NCBI GenBank assembly: GCA_004352715.1
Contig: SCFE01000012.1
Coordinates: 865,890-929,889 of the forward strand
DNA: 64,000 nucleotides
Direction of reading: 5' to 3'
DNA from: Hofstenia miamia
Lineage: Eukaryota; Xenacoelomorpha; Acoela
Shown here: positions 36,901 through 48,498 of the stretch, in pieces
Layout: each line of letters starts with the position of its first letter
Position numbering within the stretch: position 1 is the stretch's first letter
Position numbers and translations under genes: made by a program
Notes under the pieces: generated by a model
What the model was told of the DNA's origin: nothing
The model's database searches: none
What the model saw: the letters and a program-made list of their open reading frames with translations, nothing else

Positions 36901-39900
36901 TTTTGGTGAAGCAATACCTTGGAGGTGTCTCCAGAAATTGAAAAGGCGTGCCCATAATGTTTAATGACAGTTAGCCTTAGGCATATACAATTATGAAATC
37001 ATAAAGGAATTGAGTAATTTATTCGAAAGCGATAAAGAATGTTGAATTTAACAGAAAATGAAAAACAATGAAAAATATTTAATCTTTTCAAATACTTCAG
37101 TGATAGCCGTACACATTAGTAGAAACTTTCCACCTTGCACACTAACACATGCAATATTTGATGTGACCATAACAAGGACTTCCAAATCGCATGAAAATGT
37201 AGAAAAATAGCTTGTCATTCACTAAGGACATTAACAGTTTAGGGTTAACTATGAAATAAACCCTGAAATATTCTTACTTTACGCATTTTCAGAGCATACA
37301 AATGTAAAACACATTGCATTTGCGAATTTATTACTTTACTGATATTGAAATTAGATACTTATTGAAAATTGTTTGTAATAGTCTACGAAAACTCACATCA
37401 GCATCAGTTTGGGCTTTTTCTTCATCAACGTCCTCGTTTGTACGATGGGCGTCACAGATTTCCAACATTAGCTTTTCATGATCACCTTTCAAGTCTCCTT
37501 TGAGATCCTTTTCAAGATCTTTTTTGTACACTAAAAAATCAATTTTGTTTATTATGACGATTGTATAAGTGTAATATTTCAATTCTGTTTAGATTCCTAA
37601 AAATATAATGTACATTCATAAATACTGTGTTGAAATATATCATCCTTACAAAACATGATATGTACAGAAAACAATAAATCTTCAAAATAACTTAGTGTAA
37701 GACAATTATCGAATCATTTTTAAATATAAACCTGTGTTTTTAGAAATACAAAGCGACAAAGACAAAAATTATAAATTTTGATACTGTTAAGCATATTTTA
37801 AAAGTTTACAAACTATTACAATCGTATAAATTCTAGTTAACAGAAAACTTACATCTTAAAAAGAATAATATTTTAATTAAAATATTAAGGCCGAAAAAAT
37901 ATAGAATTTCTTAAAAAAGAATTGCTTATTTCAATCCAAATTGCTTCTGTTATTGTCCAAAATAATAGGGCTAATTTAGAAAATAGTACGAAATGATATT
38001 TGATGCAATTTTAAAAGAATTTCTCAATAATCTCTTGCTGCCTGTTTTCCTATTTGTTTATATTACTCACCTTAACACACATTGATTTAAGATATAACCT
38101 ACATTTCCTGTATGTCTCTTTAATTTCATTGATTTCTTGGTTAGATCGTGTGCAGAGAACGTCAACTAAAGCGGTTTCGTTTGTTCCGAATCCTTTTGTA
38201 GCTTGCTTAAGTACATATGCATCATAGTCGACATTGCTGTAGAAAAGTGCCAAGACCAAATCCTCAGCGTCTCCTTTAAAAGCACTCTTCAAGGCTGATT
38301 GGAGATCCTAAACTTATATATTATCAATAAAACTTTCTTATGGAATACAATATTTGTCAGAATGCTTTCATTAGAACACATGTGATCTTTCATCACAATA
38401 TTTGTAGTAAAACTTGTTTTCCACCATAGAAATTTTGTGCGTTGACATGGAGTCGTTATTATGTGCTTTATCCAATAGTCAATTTTGTATATTCATTATT
38501 TAGCACAAAATTTCAAAAAATTTAAGCATTTGATAGGCATCATGCATATTTAATGAATACATGAATACAACTTCTGAAACGTTATCTTGAAGTTGATTTA
38601 CTTTGCCTTTCAAAAACAAAGCAGCATGTTTGCTAAACAATATTTCAATTTTGTTTAAATGTTCATTTCAATTTATGAATATGTTAAGCTTTGCTATGAA
38701 TTCATTGCGAGTGGCTGCAAAGAAGAAGACAAAAGGCATGCAGATTTAAATGCATCACAACCTATTAAAATTGTGGAATAAGTAAACCTTGATAACAGTC
38801 AAAACATGCAACTTTTAAACATAAAAACATGCAAAATTGTGAAATTCATTGTCAGAAGAAGCAACATTATGATTTCAGTGTTACCTGTTCATCGTCATCT
38901 TCATCCTCATCATCTTCTGACTAAAATCTTGGTCAATTCTATATTTTCAATATCCTTAGATTATTTTTGAGGAGTAATTAAAAGGTTTACCACAAAAAAT
39001 CCAGACAAAACTTTCGATTGTAATTTGAAGTCAGCTTAGATTATATTAAGCTAAGTAGTTGAACACTTTCATTTGAATCATTGCTATATAGTTGAAGGTA
39101 AATTCAACAATAAAATATTGACCGGAACATAGCATCATTGACAATTTTAGCATTAATGCTATAAATAGTTGAAAATTTTAATAATTTTCTTCACATTTAG
39201 AAAGTTTTATGCAGCTTCTACTACTTTTAGATGTGGGAAATCTTAATTATTTCGTAATTATTGCTCAGAACTAAAGTCTCATTCTAAGTACAGGTGATAA
39301 TTCCAAAAGCAAATTCTTAGAAAATGCAAAATTTACCATGTTACACTGGCTATTTGAATTTGTTCATTGTCTTTATTTTGCTGATGTTTTGTTAAATGAT
39401 ACTCCATAATTTTTCCATGAATCCTTAACAAATATTTTAACCTTCAAAAACTGAATTTCGCAAATTTCGTCAACCTCAGTGCAATTAAGATATTTGCGCT
39501 TAAAACAAACAATTCCATATAATTAACTATATAAAAGTTTTCTGGAATTTCTTGTCTTCAATGAATGTTAATGAAATTTAACCTTGTGCGAAAATAATAA
39601 CTGATTTCAAGGTTAAATTCAATCATTTATATACAAAACAAAATCTCTATTGTTTGAACTTCTTTTTTCCAAAAAATCATTGCTACTAGATTACAAGTTT
39701 TGTATATAAATAGGCCTATTTCTTACTAGAATCGAAAGATTTAATATATTAGGAGATTAAACTACCTTTCTATGTGAAGCTTTATAAAGCTCTTCAATCT
39801 TCTTTCTTTGTTCGTATGATCTCAAACACAGTACCTTTAGTACAGCGCCTCTGTCGCTCTTTAAGTTCTGCTTGATGGTTTCGCAGTCTTCTTGCGCATT

Positions 39901-39933
39901 AAATTCAGGATGTTCAATGACTGTTGGTGCTCT
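33973..39933 (-). CDS. ANXA: Annexin, seven exons, with an acidic insert in repeat 1
   Basis: Calcium-dependent phospholipid-binding annexin. Exons: 39933-39766, 38920-38885, 38307-38103, 37530-37397, 34751-34565, 34285-34101, 34050-33973. All phases agree (0, 0, 1, 0, 1, 0), giving 330 residues to the stop. All four annexin repeats are present. Repeat 1 (LCLRSYEQRKKIEELYK) has lost the GxGT calcium loop and reads KSDRGAV. Repeats 2-4 keep it: GFGTNE, GFGTDE and GVGTKE, so three type II calcium sites are likely. Other family blocks are YKKDLEKDLKGD, AGKD-like TGKDFLDML and ETSGDFRNALLLLI. The 36-nt second exon encodes SEDDEDEDDDEQ, set where the start of repeat-1 helix D is usual. The short N-terminal exon is unplaced; one option is MK at 40517-40512 (donor AAG|GTAAAT). 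Introns run from 50 bp to 2.9 kb. A stronger-looking donor (AAG|GTGAGT at 38073) lies past the used one and would shift the frame. Confidence 0.93.
36821..36865. repeat. Perfect 14-bp inverted repeat in an annexin intron
   Basis: ATGTGTTCCTATTC at 36821-36834 pairs with GAATAGGAACACAT at 36852-36865, loop 17 bp. AATAGGAACA also occurs at about 36664. It could be a small hairpin or the edge of a decayed element. Confidence 0.6.
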
Positions 39934-40021
39934 CTAGACAACGTTAAATGAAGAACTGCAAAAAATTTCCATAGATAGATTCAATTAAAAAGTGGAAAGT
40001 ATTTCAACATATAGATTATAA

Positions 40022-40065
40022 ATAAATAAAATAAATAAATAAATAAATATATACATATATATATA

Positions 40066-40105
<40 letters not shown>
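40022..40105. repeat. (AAAT)n and (TA)n microsatellite
   Basis: A short AAAT run passes into about 60 bp of TA repeats, upstream of the annexin exons. Confidence 0.8.
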
Positions 40106-40517
40106 AATGTAAATGTTAAAATTACAGCGAGCATAATTAATTTCAATCCAGCAAATGCCTTTTATTCAATACGGGTGTAATTCTAGGAAATTTAATGCAT
40201 GTAATTTGAACGAATTTATTCAGGTTTTATCTTTTAATTCGATCGATTTGAGTGTTAGTACATTTTATTTTATACTACAATAAATGCAAATACCATTAAA
40301 GAGAAACAGCCAATATCGTAACAGCTGTGATTCATTATTACAAATTTTTGTATTTGCTTATTGGATGTAACGAGTTATCATCTGCGATTCACACAAAATG
40401 GGTGTGCAAACTGCTAGTGCATATTTTAATTGATACACTTCATGTCAAAAACGTTGAAAATTTCAGTAAGCTATAACGAAAATTTAAAAAATGAATATAA
40501 ACATTATTTACCTTCAT

Positions 40518-42058
40518 TTCCAAGATTTGAGTATGTATTAAGACAGTGGAATGATAAATAATGGCGAGATAGCAAATAATTGCATTTATGAAGTAAATAT
40601 TAGCATTAAATATGCAAGGATTTAATTTAAAAGGGACTACCAAGAAATATTATTCAAGTTCATTTCAATCTAGCATAAACTCAAAAAGCCAAACCAGAGA
40701 TTTTAATTGCGCTTTCTCAAACATGCATTCATTATTTACTAACCCATTAAATTTAACTGGGATCTGGATTTGTGCTGCTCTCTATAGATTAATGCCACTT
40801 TCTGATTTCATTTATATTAAGCTAACTCCTCATTCAGTCAGCTTATGTATTAAATGTAAGGCTAGTACAGATCTAGGTTCATTCAAACACTATCTAAGAA
40901 AACAAAATGCAACTATGTCTGTTGCATCACTTAAAGTTTGTGGGTCATTGCGAATATGTAAACTGATAATATTTCATATTGAAACAACGTAATTTTGCAA
41001 GTATTATACTATTTCAAGATTAAATCCTTTCATGAAGTTTCTTATACACAATGTGGGATTGAAAGCAATTTTAAATGAGCCAAAATCGATCCAAATGAAA
41101 AACAATAAGACTTATCCAGTCTTACAGCTAATGGAACTAAACTAATCACCTGAAAATTGTTCTTGGAGGTGGAAAAGGTAGAATAAAATGCAATGAATGA
41201 ATTTTTTCTATATCTTAGTAAAGACCTATGCTCATTCGGCCTCTCCTCTAGATCCGCCCCTGTTTGAGCCGGAAAATATAGAATGAAGGATTTCCTGTTG
41301 TCTCAATTCTGGAAGCAAATTTGTAATCATACATTCTTGATACCAATCATATCTTAGTATATCATAAAGGATTTGACAAGAGCATAAATCACTTTAAAAT
41401 AATTGTTTCAAATCAAACAATCAATGACTTTAAAATATTACATAAAGGAAATGTTAAAGCTTAAAATATTTAATGCAATAAATTTATGAAAGCTCGGCCA
41501 CTTTGTGGGCAATTGAATGCATGCGCATGCCTTACTAAGCCAAAAACATTTTATTTGTTAACTAAGCGTGAAATTGCATTTTCGCTTAGATTGTAATAAT
41601 TGCATTCTTATACATCAATTTGGCATGGCTTACTATCATTCGATGCACAGAGCTTCATTGTAACACAGGTTAAATTATGCATGTTTATTGCTTCAAGAGA
41701 CAGCATTAACAAACATTTTATTTGAGAGAGAATAAAATAGTCTTCTAAAAATAACTTAATTATAGAGGTCCATTGTAATATTTATTACCATATCTTATCA
41801 GGTCGAAAAGACAATAAACAGTTTGAATAAATTATTTATAAGACCCAAACAAACAATAAGGGATTCCTATAGATTCAGAAGGAATTATATCAGACAATCT
41901 GCAATTGATATATATATATATATANNNNNNNNNNNNNNNNNNNNNNNNNNNNNNNNNNNNNNNNNNNNNNNNNNNNNNNNNNNNNNNNNNNNNNNNNNNN
42001 NNNNNNNNNNNNNNNNNNNNNNNNNNNNNNNNNNNNNNNNNNNNNNNNNNNNNNNNNN

Positions 42059-42095
<37 letters not shown>

Positions 42096-42559
42096 AAATA
42101 TTAAATCGATAGTAACCCTTATATATTCTATATATTTTCTCAATGTTAACTGATATGTCAATGTTTTAACATTAAATACAATTGAATATATGAATTAAGC
42201 ACAACAATTTTGCCGGAAGTTTACCATTCTATATTGTTTAGCTAGTTTATGCTCAGTTAAAAAGATTTTAACTCCATTTTGAACAGTGAATAAATAATCT
42301 TTATGAAATTACCATTAAGGATTTTTGCACATTTTACTATAAGTTTTCTCGTCGTTTTCGATAGTAAAATTTGAAATTCAATTGAATTGTAAGCCCTAGC
42401 AAATTATGTTTTTCAACATTTTTGTACCTAAAATATTTATTGGAGAATTTTGTTCATGAAAAGATATTAGCATTTGCTTGTATTTTTTTGATGTTCAACT
42501 CAAGAAGGATTTTCTTACTCCAGCTTAGGGTCCTGGGTATTTCTTTAATATAGAATCCT
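40518..42559. other. Noncoding, with hAT-type end and (TA)n gap
   Basis: A 126-codon plus-strand frame at 40612-40992 starts with ATG but has no recognisable domain, no clear promoter and biased composition, so I leave it uncalled. At 41245-41264 TCCTCTAGATCCGCCCCTG is a typical hAT right end; its partner is not found. The gap 41925-42058 is bounded by TATATA on both sides. Confidence 0.45.
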
Positions 42560-42770
42560 GCATTTATTATCGTATTATTGTGGTAGTATCATTCGCATAC
42601 CTTACGATTGGGTTCGATTCAAGAGGGCAGAGTTCAGATATATACACCCAAAATAGAGCAGGCTATAATATAGAACCTTGTGGTGCACCTGATTTAATAG
42701 GTACTTTACCACTGTTACAGCATCTCATCGTTACAAATGTGGATGGAAAGTTGCATTATCATATTTAAAG
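42560..42770 (+). pseudogene. tRNA-like sequence joined to possible LINE remnant
   Basis: GTGGTAGTATCATTCGC at about 42579 and GGGTTCGATTC at about 42610 resemble the A and B boxes of a tRNA-Gly-type gene, spaced about 4 nt too short and with no good acceptor stem. Just after, a frame reads QNRAGYNIEPCGAPDLIG, like the 'x-x-P-C-G-T-P' block common in LINE reverse transcriptase tails. It may be a tRNA-headed SINE with a LINE-type tail, or coincidence. Confidence 0.25.
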
Positions 42771-43850
42771 TTCATTGTTATTTGCTTGTTCCTTAACGCT
42801 TGATTTTTAGTTAGATCTCTGCTATATTTGAATAATGATTTTGAGCTATTAATTCAGATTATTTTCTTTTGCATCATATACGTGTTAATTAATTTCTGTT
42901 CTTCCAAATTTTCGTTAACGCTTTGAATTCTATCCATTGTATGAAAAATTCCGACATGTTGCAGAATCATCGTTGTTCTTCATGAAATCTTTGGTCGTTT
43001 TCTTGGTATGCTGAACAGATGCTCTTTGAAGGATACTACGAATTGCTGAAAACTGGTATTTTGAATGAAAGTATGTTCTTGTCATGATTATATATATATA
43101 TATATAATGTTCATTTTTGAATAATATTTTGTCAAACATATGTTTTGGCTTTCAGTACATTTCTTCACAAATGCATCTATTACCAATTTCTTAGAGGAGA
43201 TCAAGTTCTTGCTTGTAAAAAATTTCATAAGCTGTGCAAAATTTTCCAAAAGAACAATTTGAAATGTCCAGTGTTCAAACTAATTTTAAAATTTTCCATT
43301 TGCAATGATTTGCGTATAGTCTTTAAAGGCACTGCTAGCAGTTTAAATTTCAAAATTAACTTCAGCGTAAATTCAAAGTCATACATTTCGTTGTTTATCT
43401 TGTTGATATTGTTTGCTTTGTGATGCGTGCATTCTTAATTTGGTTACACAGAGCTGCATTATAAAGGTTATGTTTATGTAAAGCACAATACCATTTCACC
43501 TAAGGTTAACTTAAATTAAGTAAAAATGGACTGTACGTGCAAGCAGTCTTATTGGATCAAATCAAAGTCTTGTATTAAAACGATGTAATCATTGAACTTT
43601 TCAATGGAAGAAAACTATTTCCAATGTCAAAAAGAATACGCGCATTTCCTAAAGATACTAGCTATAATTCTAAGTGGTATATGTTCGATTTAGTAATTCA
43701 TTTCTGTGTTTGGAGATTTTAGTTATTGCCGTGTAATTGCTTACAAATTACATTAAAACGAAACTTATTGAGAGTAAATGAACAAGCTAAAAATAATTGA
43801 ATATATTCTTTTTTTCAACTAAGCAAAGGAAGGCATCTTTGACAGTGGCC
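42771..43850. other. Noncoding, nothing recognised
   Basis: Open frames at 42930-43139 (minus) and 43145-43423 (plus) are low-complexity and lack splice support. A (TA)n tract lies at 43090-43106. Confidence 0.4.
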
Positions 43851-44060
43851 CACGCAAGAGTACATGGAGGACTGTTCGCCGTCTGGTTTTCAAAATTGAC
43901 TTCAATTGGTTAAATCAATTTTTTTTAAAAAAAAATTTAAAAAATTAGAAAACTAAGGTGGTGAAGTGCATTTTTAGTGTCTATTTTTCAAATTTTCGCC
44001 CAGCTTTTGGTCACTCACTTGATTACTGCTAAATGTTTCCCGTCAGAAACCCCTGATCAT
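43851..44060. mobile_element. Second copy of the 29.5-kb short element
   Basis: Begins near CAGTGGCCCACGCAAGAG at about 43854. The block 43960-44060 aligns with 29645-29750, sharing GTGCATTT, GGTCACTCAC, TTACTGCTAAATG and TCCCGTCAG in order. Both copies are degraded. Confidence 0.45.
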
Positions 44061-46162
44061 TGATATAATGAATTGAATGGCAAAACACCCTTACCTGATT
44101 TGATATTGCAGATAAAATTTGGAAAATATCCCAATTCATTCTGCGAAGTTTTTATTCGCAGAAAAGATTTAATAGAAGGAAATACTTGTAGCCAGTTTTG
44201 GGTCAATTTGTAGCAAAATGATCAAGGGCTTTGGAAATGATGCTCTAGTTATTTTTAATTATATTTAAAATTTAAGCTCTCTAAGCGGATAGCATCTACA
44301 TTTACGTAAAACTTGTTAACTGCAGGCTTTCATTGCGAAGGTAATGATATTTGCTTATCCATAAAACAACATGAAATCTAGTTTAAAGAATTGGTCATAT
44401 GTGCACCAGGCGTGTTTCTTTACTTTGATGTCTAATTGATGAACGCCTGTTTTTAGGCTATATTTACTAAATTCTCAAAGATAATTTTAAGGAAATGCTG
44501 TATATTCATACAGATTCAAATATCTTAGCATAGATTTAAAGTTTTGCAATGCTTTATCACCTTATTAACACTTTCGAAATTTTCCATGGGTGTGAAGTCC
44601 TTTCGGTTAAGTCAACCCTTTGGTTTTTTCCAATATTAATGTCAAAATGATTTCCTTTATATAGCTCAAAACATTCCAGTGATGGACTATTTGATACCTT
44701 ATGGGCAATAGAAAAGCAAAAATTTATAATAGAAATCTATATTAAAAACATTAGAAAGCAACAGTTTTAAAAGGTTTTGATCTGAAATTGTTGTCATGCA
44801 GGCAAATGAAAGCCAAGAAAATATCTGCAGTTATATGGAATTTGAATAATTAATAAGAGTAGGGTTAAACGTTTAATCAAATATAAAGGTTTATGCAGGG
44901 TGTTTAAAAATCAGTATAAACTAAAAAATTATGAAAAAAAATACTATGCGATGAGGACGGTTCGCTATTTGTATTTTCTCCAGATTTATCTTCCATTGCC
45001 TATTATTTATTGTGAAAATTGAAGGACAGTCTATATAAGCATAATAAGCATTAAGCGTATAATTAAAAAACGCCTATTTGGAAAATATTGCTGTAATATC
45101 GCTGGATGTGCTAATCAGAGTATTCAAGATAGTTTACCGAAGAATTTAAGTTTATCATCATGTTCATGGAGCTCATTTCCAGCATATATAGTGAATTAAA
45201 ACATTTTTTGTGAATAAGAATATCCATTCAAAATATTTATAATTTGAAAAGCATTTTAGTAAAATGGATTTTTACTTTACAGCTATAGCTTAAATCTGCA
45301 CGCAGTAATAAAATATTTATTACCTCAAACAACATTAAAATGAAGAGAATATATTTGCGTTCTTTTTAACTTTAGAATGTGAGGTTCCAAATTTTTTATA
45401 GTTTAAGCTTTCATTTAGAATTGAGTGCATTCTCAAATTATTTGTTTATTTGTAGTATTGGGGTGTATATATTTAGGTAAACAGAATTTTTCTTATGGTG
45501 TCTGTTAGAAAACTAACTTACCATTGTTCACGCCGAGTAGATGTCAAATAAACGCCCCTGTTTGAACACGTGTGTGGTAACAGAAGCCAAATACAGAGTG
45601 GCACTCTAGCGCTTTGCCAATCTCTCAACACAAGCGCGTATGTGATTAACAAATATCACTGTAATAAATTGAGGCGTTCACATCAACAAACTTTCTACTC
45701 AACAATTAAATGAACCTTCCATTTCCTGTTGTTCTCTACAAGATTTATGGAAGCGATATGTACATATTTGACCTTAGAAGAAATTCTAACTAAACATCTT
45801 CAAGTAATGAAAATATTGGTATATTATTAATGACAGGGAAGCATCTCCTAAATACATTAATTGTACAAAATTTTGAATCGTATTAGAAATTGCGACAATA
45901 CAATTACGACAATATATTAGTTTTAGCTTTTGTTATTATGTACTTAAATGAAGGACGGTAATGAGATGTCGAATGATAAGTGTGAGATATCGATATACAC
46001 CCAATGAATAGATGCTTGAAGCTAAACGGTCGACTGTTTGTGGTTAATGAATTGTCCAGGGCGGAGCTGAGTGTAAATCAAGAATTGCAGAGCTTTATTC
46101 ACAAAACTAATAGACCGGTAGGATGTTAATCTTCAGATGGCACCCCAACACTAATAATTTTG

Positions 46163-46225
<63 letters not shown>

Positions 46226-46656
46226 CTGATTTGTTGAATTGATTCTAGAAAAACACTGTATACATTATTAATTGATGTGTTTTAGTGAACTCAAATAGGT
46301 GCTGTTATATTGAAATTGTAAGCACACGCAGAAAATATCAATCCAACAAGCCAACGCAAATGAATTTCAAGGGTCAACCTACTCACTGCCCACTAATCAA
46401 TATTTTCATTAATCAGTAATTGAAGCATTATTTTATCCGATATCATTGCTTAGATTGGATTCTTTTTAGCTTTACTGTTGTTTTTTTCAATATATAAGAA
46501 CATGATTTTTCGTTCTCCAATTACCAATTATTTGCAATTTTTTTAGTAACTATACCATGTCAACAAGCAGCCTACTAATAGACCGTGGGTGGTTTCTTTG
46601 TAAGAAATTGATTCTGGTGACAAAATCGCTGCTAGGCGGCAAACTGGTTCTAATAA
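44061..46656. other. Intergenic, nothing coding recognised
   Basis: AT-rich. ACGCCCCTGTTTGAAC at 45552 resembles the hAT right end seen at 5690 and 41258. A long (TA)n tract with interruptions lies at 46164-46225. No exon is supported. Confidence 0.4.
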
Positions 46657-46664
46657 TGGTATAC

Positions 46665-47172
46665 CAGACTTGTCAACGAACCGAGCTTCCAACGAGGCGA
46701 GCCGAGCTTGAACAGAGTATTGGGTATACAAAGAGCCCCAAACGAGCCGTTTTTAAGCAAACCAAATTTATAGTGCTGCTTGTTAATTTGATTATGCAGA
46801 TTTTTCATATTTTTTCAATCAATATTCCTTACTTTTAATCTTATTTTAGAAATGTTTATTAAATAATAGGAAGAGCAATTGAAAAAATTCTGAGAGCACA
46901 ATATTTTTAAAAAATACCGAGCTGAAACGAGCCTCATTGAAAGATTTTCTGTGGCGAGCCGAGCCGAACTTACTTAAAATTTAAACGAGCCGAGCCGAGC
47001 CGAGCTTAGACATTACGGCTCGTTGACAAGTCTGNNNNNNNNNNNNNNNNNNNNNNNNNNNNNNNNNNNNNNNNNNNNNNNNNNNNNNNNNNNNNNNNNN
47101 NNNNNNNNNNNNNNNNNNNNNNNNNNNNNNNNNNNNNNNNNNCTTAGACATTACGGCTCGTTGACAAGTCTG
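46665..47172. mobile_element. Non-autonomous element with CAGACTTGTCAACGA ends
   Basis: Left end CAGACTTGTCAACGAACCG and right end, inverted, CAGACTTGTCAACGAGCCG. Bounded by TGGTATAC and TGTTATAA, a possible decayed 8-bp duplication (6 of 8). It contains many GAGCCGAGC copies near both ends. The 108-base gap (47035-47142) sits between two copies of the same 30-bp end sequence (47005-47034 and 47143-47172), so the assembly likely contains a duplicated end or nested copies. No transposase. Confidence 0.7.
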
Positions 47173-48231
47173 TGTTATAATACTGTCATATAAATAAATG
47201 GCTCGAGCTCTGCATTTCAAACTAACACAGCACAACAAAGTGCTGAAAGTAATGCTTGAAAACCAAATAGGCACATGAATAGGATGCAAATAAAATAGTT
47301 ATACATTATAACAATAAGCATGCTAATCTGCCAGATTGATGATTAATTGAACGAATAACAATAGAATTTTGGACATGTGTTGAGATTGCTATTGAATACT
47401 AACATGTAAAAATTTATGTTTATTTTAATTTCCATATTTAAAAATTACCGTATTATAGAGTGGCATAATTTTGGTATTTATTTCAGTCTGCAAAAATCTA
47501 TTTCGTTTAATTTTTAAATAGTTTTATTAGTATATTTAGAAATAGATTATATTAAAATTTGGCGTTAAATTGTTTGTATTAAAGTGATGTAAGACCATAA
47601 TAATAAATAATTTTTGACATGTATTTAGTTCTTAGGTATGAATGTCGAATCTGCATAGCTATGGAGTAACTTATACACTTTGCATTTGAAATGAAATTCA
47701 GACCATGGTAGACTTTTCAATGTACGTGGGAATTTCTATCACATGTGATCTGATCATGGAATTCATATTTTTGGCATGTAGTGTAAATTTTTCACTTTCA
47801 TAAGAAATTTGTTAACTGTTAAATGACGTCACCACAATCGCTCTCACTTAATTTTAGTCTATTTTTCTATGCAAAAATGAAAAATATCACTTTAGAATTT
47901 GCTTGTATATATTAGCTGATGATGGATAATTGATATTAATAGAATCCGTTGCGGTCCATGTGAAGATTCTCAAACATTTACAGAACAATATACTTCTTTA
48001 TTTATTTGTGTATATTTGTAATATAACAATATTTTTTAAATTAATATTTGGATATGAATTGGAAGCTTCATATCCAATTAGTTTTCATTAGACATTTATC
48101 AAAATTATTTTATTTTTATAAACTATTTTTGCATGTGTATTTACTGAATTTCCAATTGTAATTTAAATTCACAAAAAGAAATTTTAATACCAAGTAGGTT
48201 GAAATAACTACACATTTCATATTCCTTCTAG
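47173..48231. other. Noncoding, nothing recognised
   Basis: AT-rich sequence with no supported exon or repeat. Confidence 0.4.
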
Positions 48232-48498
48232 ATGCTTTTCAATGCACAAGAAATTTATTACAATAATGTAAACAAATATTTAAAACCAGTGAATCCAAAT
48301 ACAATTACGAAACATTTTCGTTTTATGACGTCATCCACATCTGCCACTAGAGGGATACAACAATTTGTTAAAAAATCTCGTAAAATGCTTGATTCTTCCC
48401 TCTTGACACCTCACACTTCACCCATATATAGAAAGGGGAAAGAGTTTGTAATTAAATCTCAAGAAACTCATTTTCTATGTGCCAGGGTCCTGAATTAA
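48232..48498 (+). CDS. Possible terminal exon or small ORF, unknown
   Basis: An 88-codon frame starts with ATG directly after a good acceptor-like string (CCTTCTAG) and ends TGA. The peptide is polar and basic, with SATRGIQQFVKKSRKMLDSS and TSPIYRKGKEFVIKS, which looks more protein-like than most frames here. No partner exon, promoter or family is recognised. Confidence 0.25.
   Translation: MLFNAQEIYYNNVNKYLKPVNPNTITKHFRFMTSSTSATRGIQQFVKKSRKMLDSSLLTPHTSPIYRKGKEFVIKSQETHFLCARVLN

Noticed and set aside
38050-38102. Extension of the annexin exon to the AAG|GTGAGT donor at 38073
   Set aside because: The stronger-looking donor would put the next exon into a frame with an early stop; the donor at 38103 restores the annexin sequence RK-L-YKKDLE.
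40612-40992. 126-codon plus-strand ORF with ATG
   Set aside because: No domain, no splice or promoter support, and composition like AT-rich noncoding sequence; length is not rare at this base composition over 64 kb.
48342-48358. CCACTAGAGGGAT resembling a CTCF core
   Set aside because: Single short match with a wrong 3' end; many invertebrates do not use the vertebrate motif.
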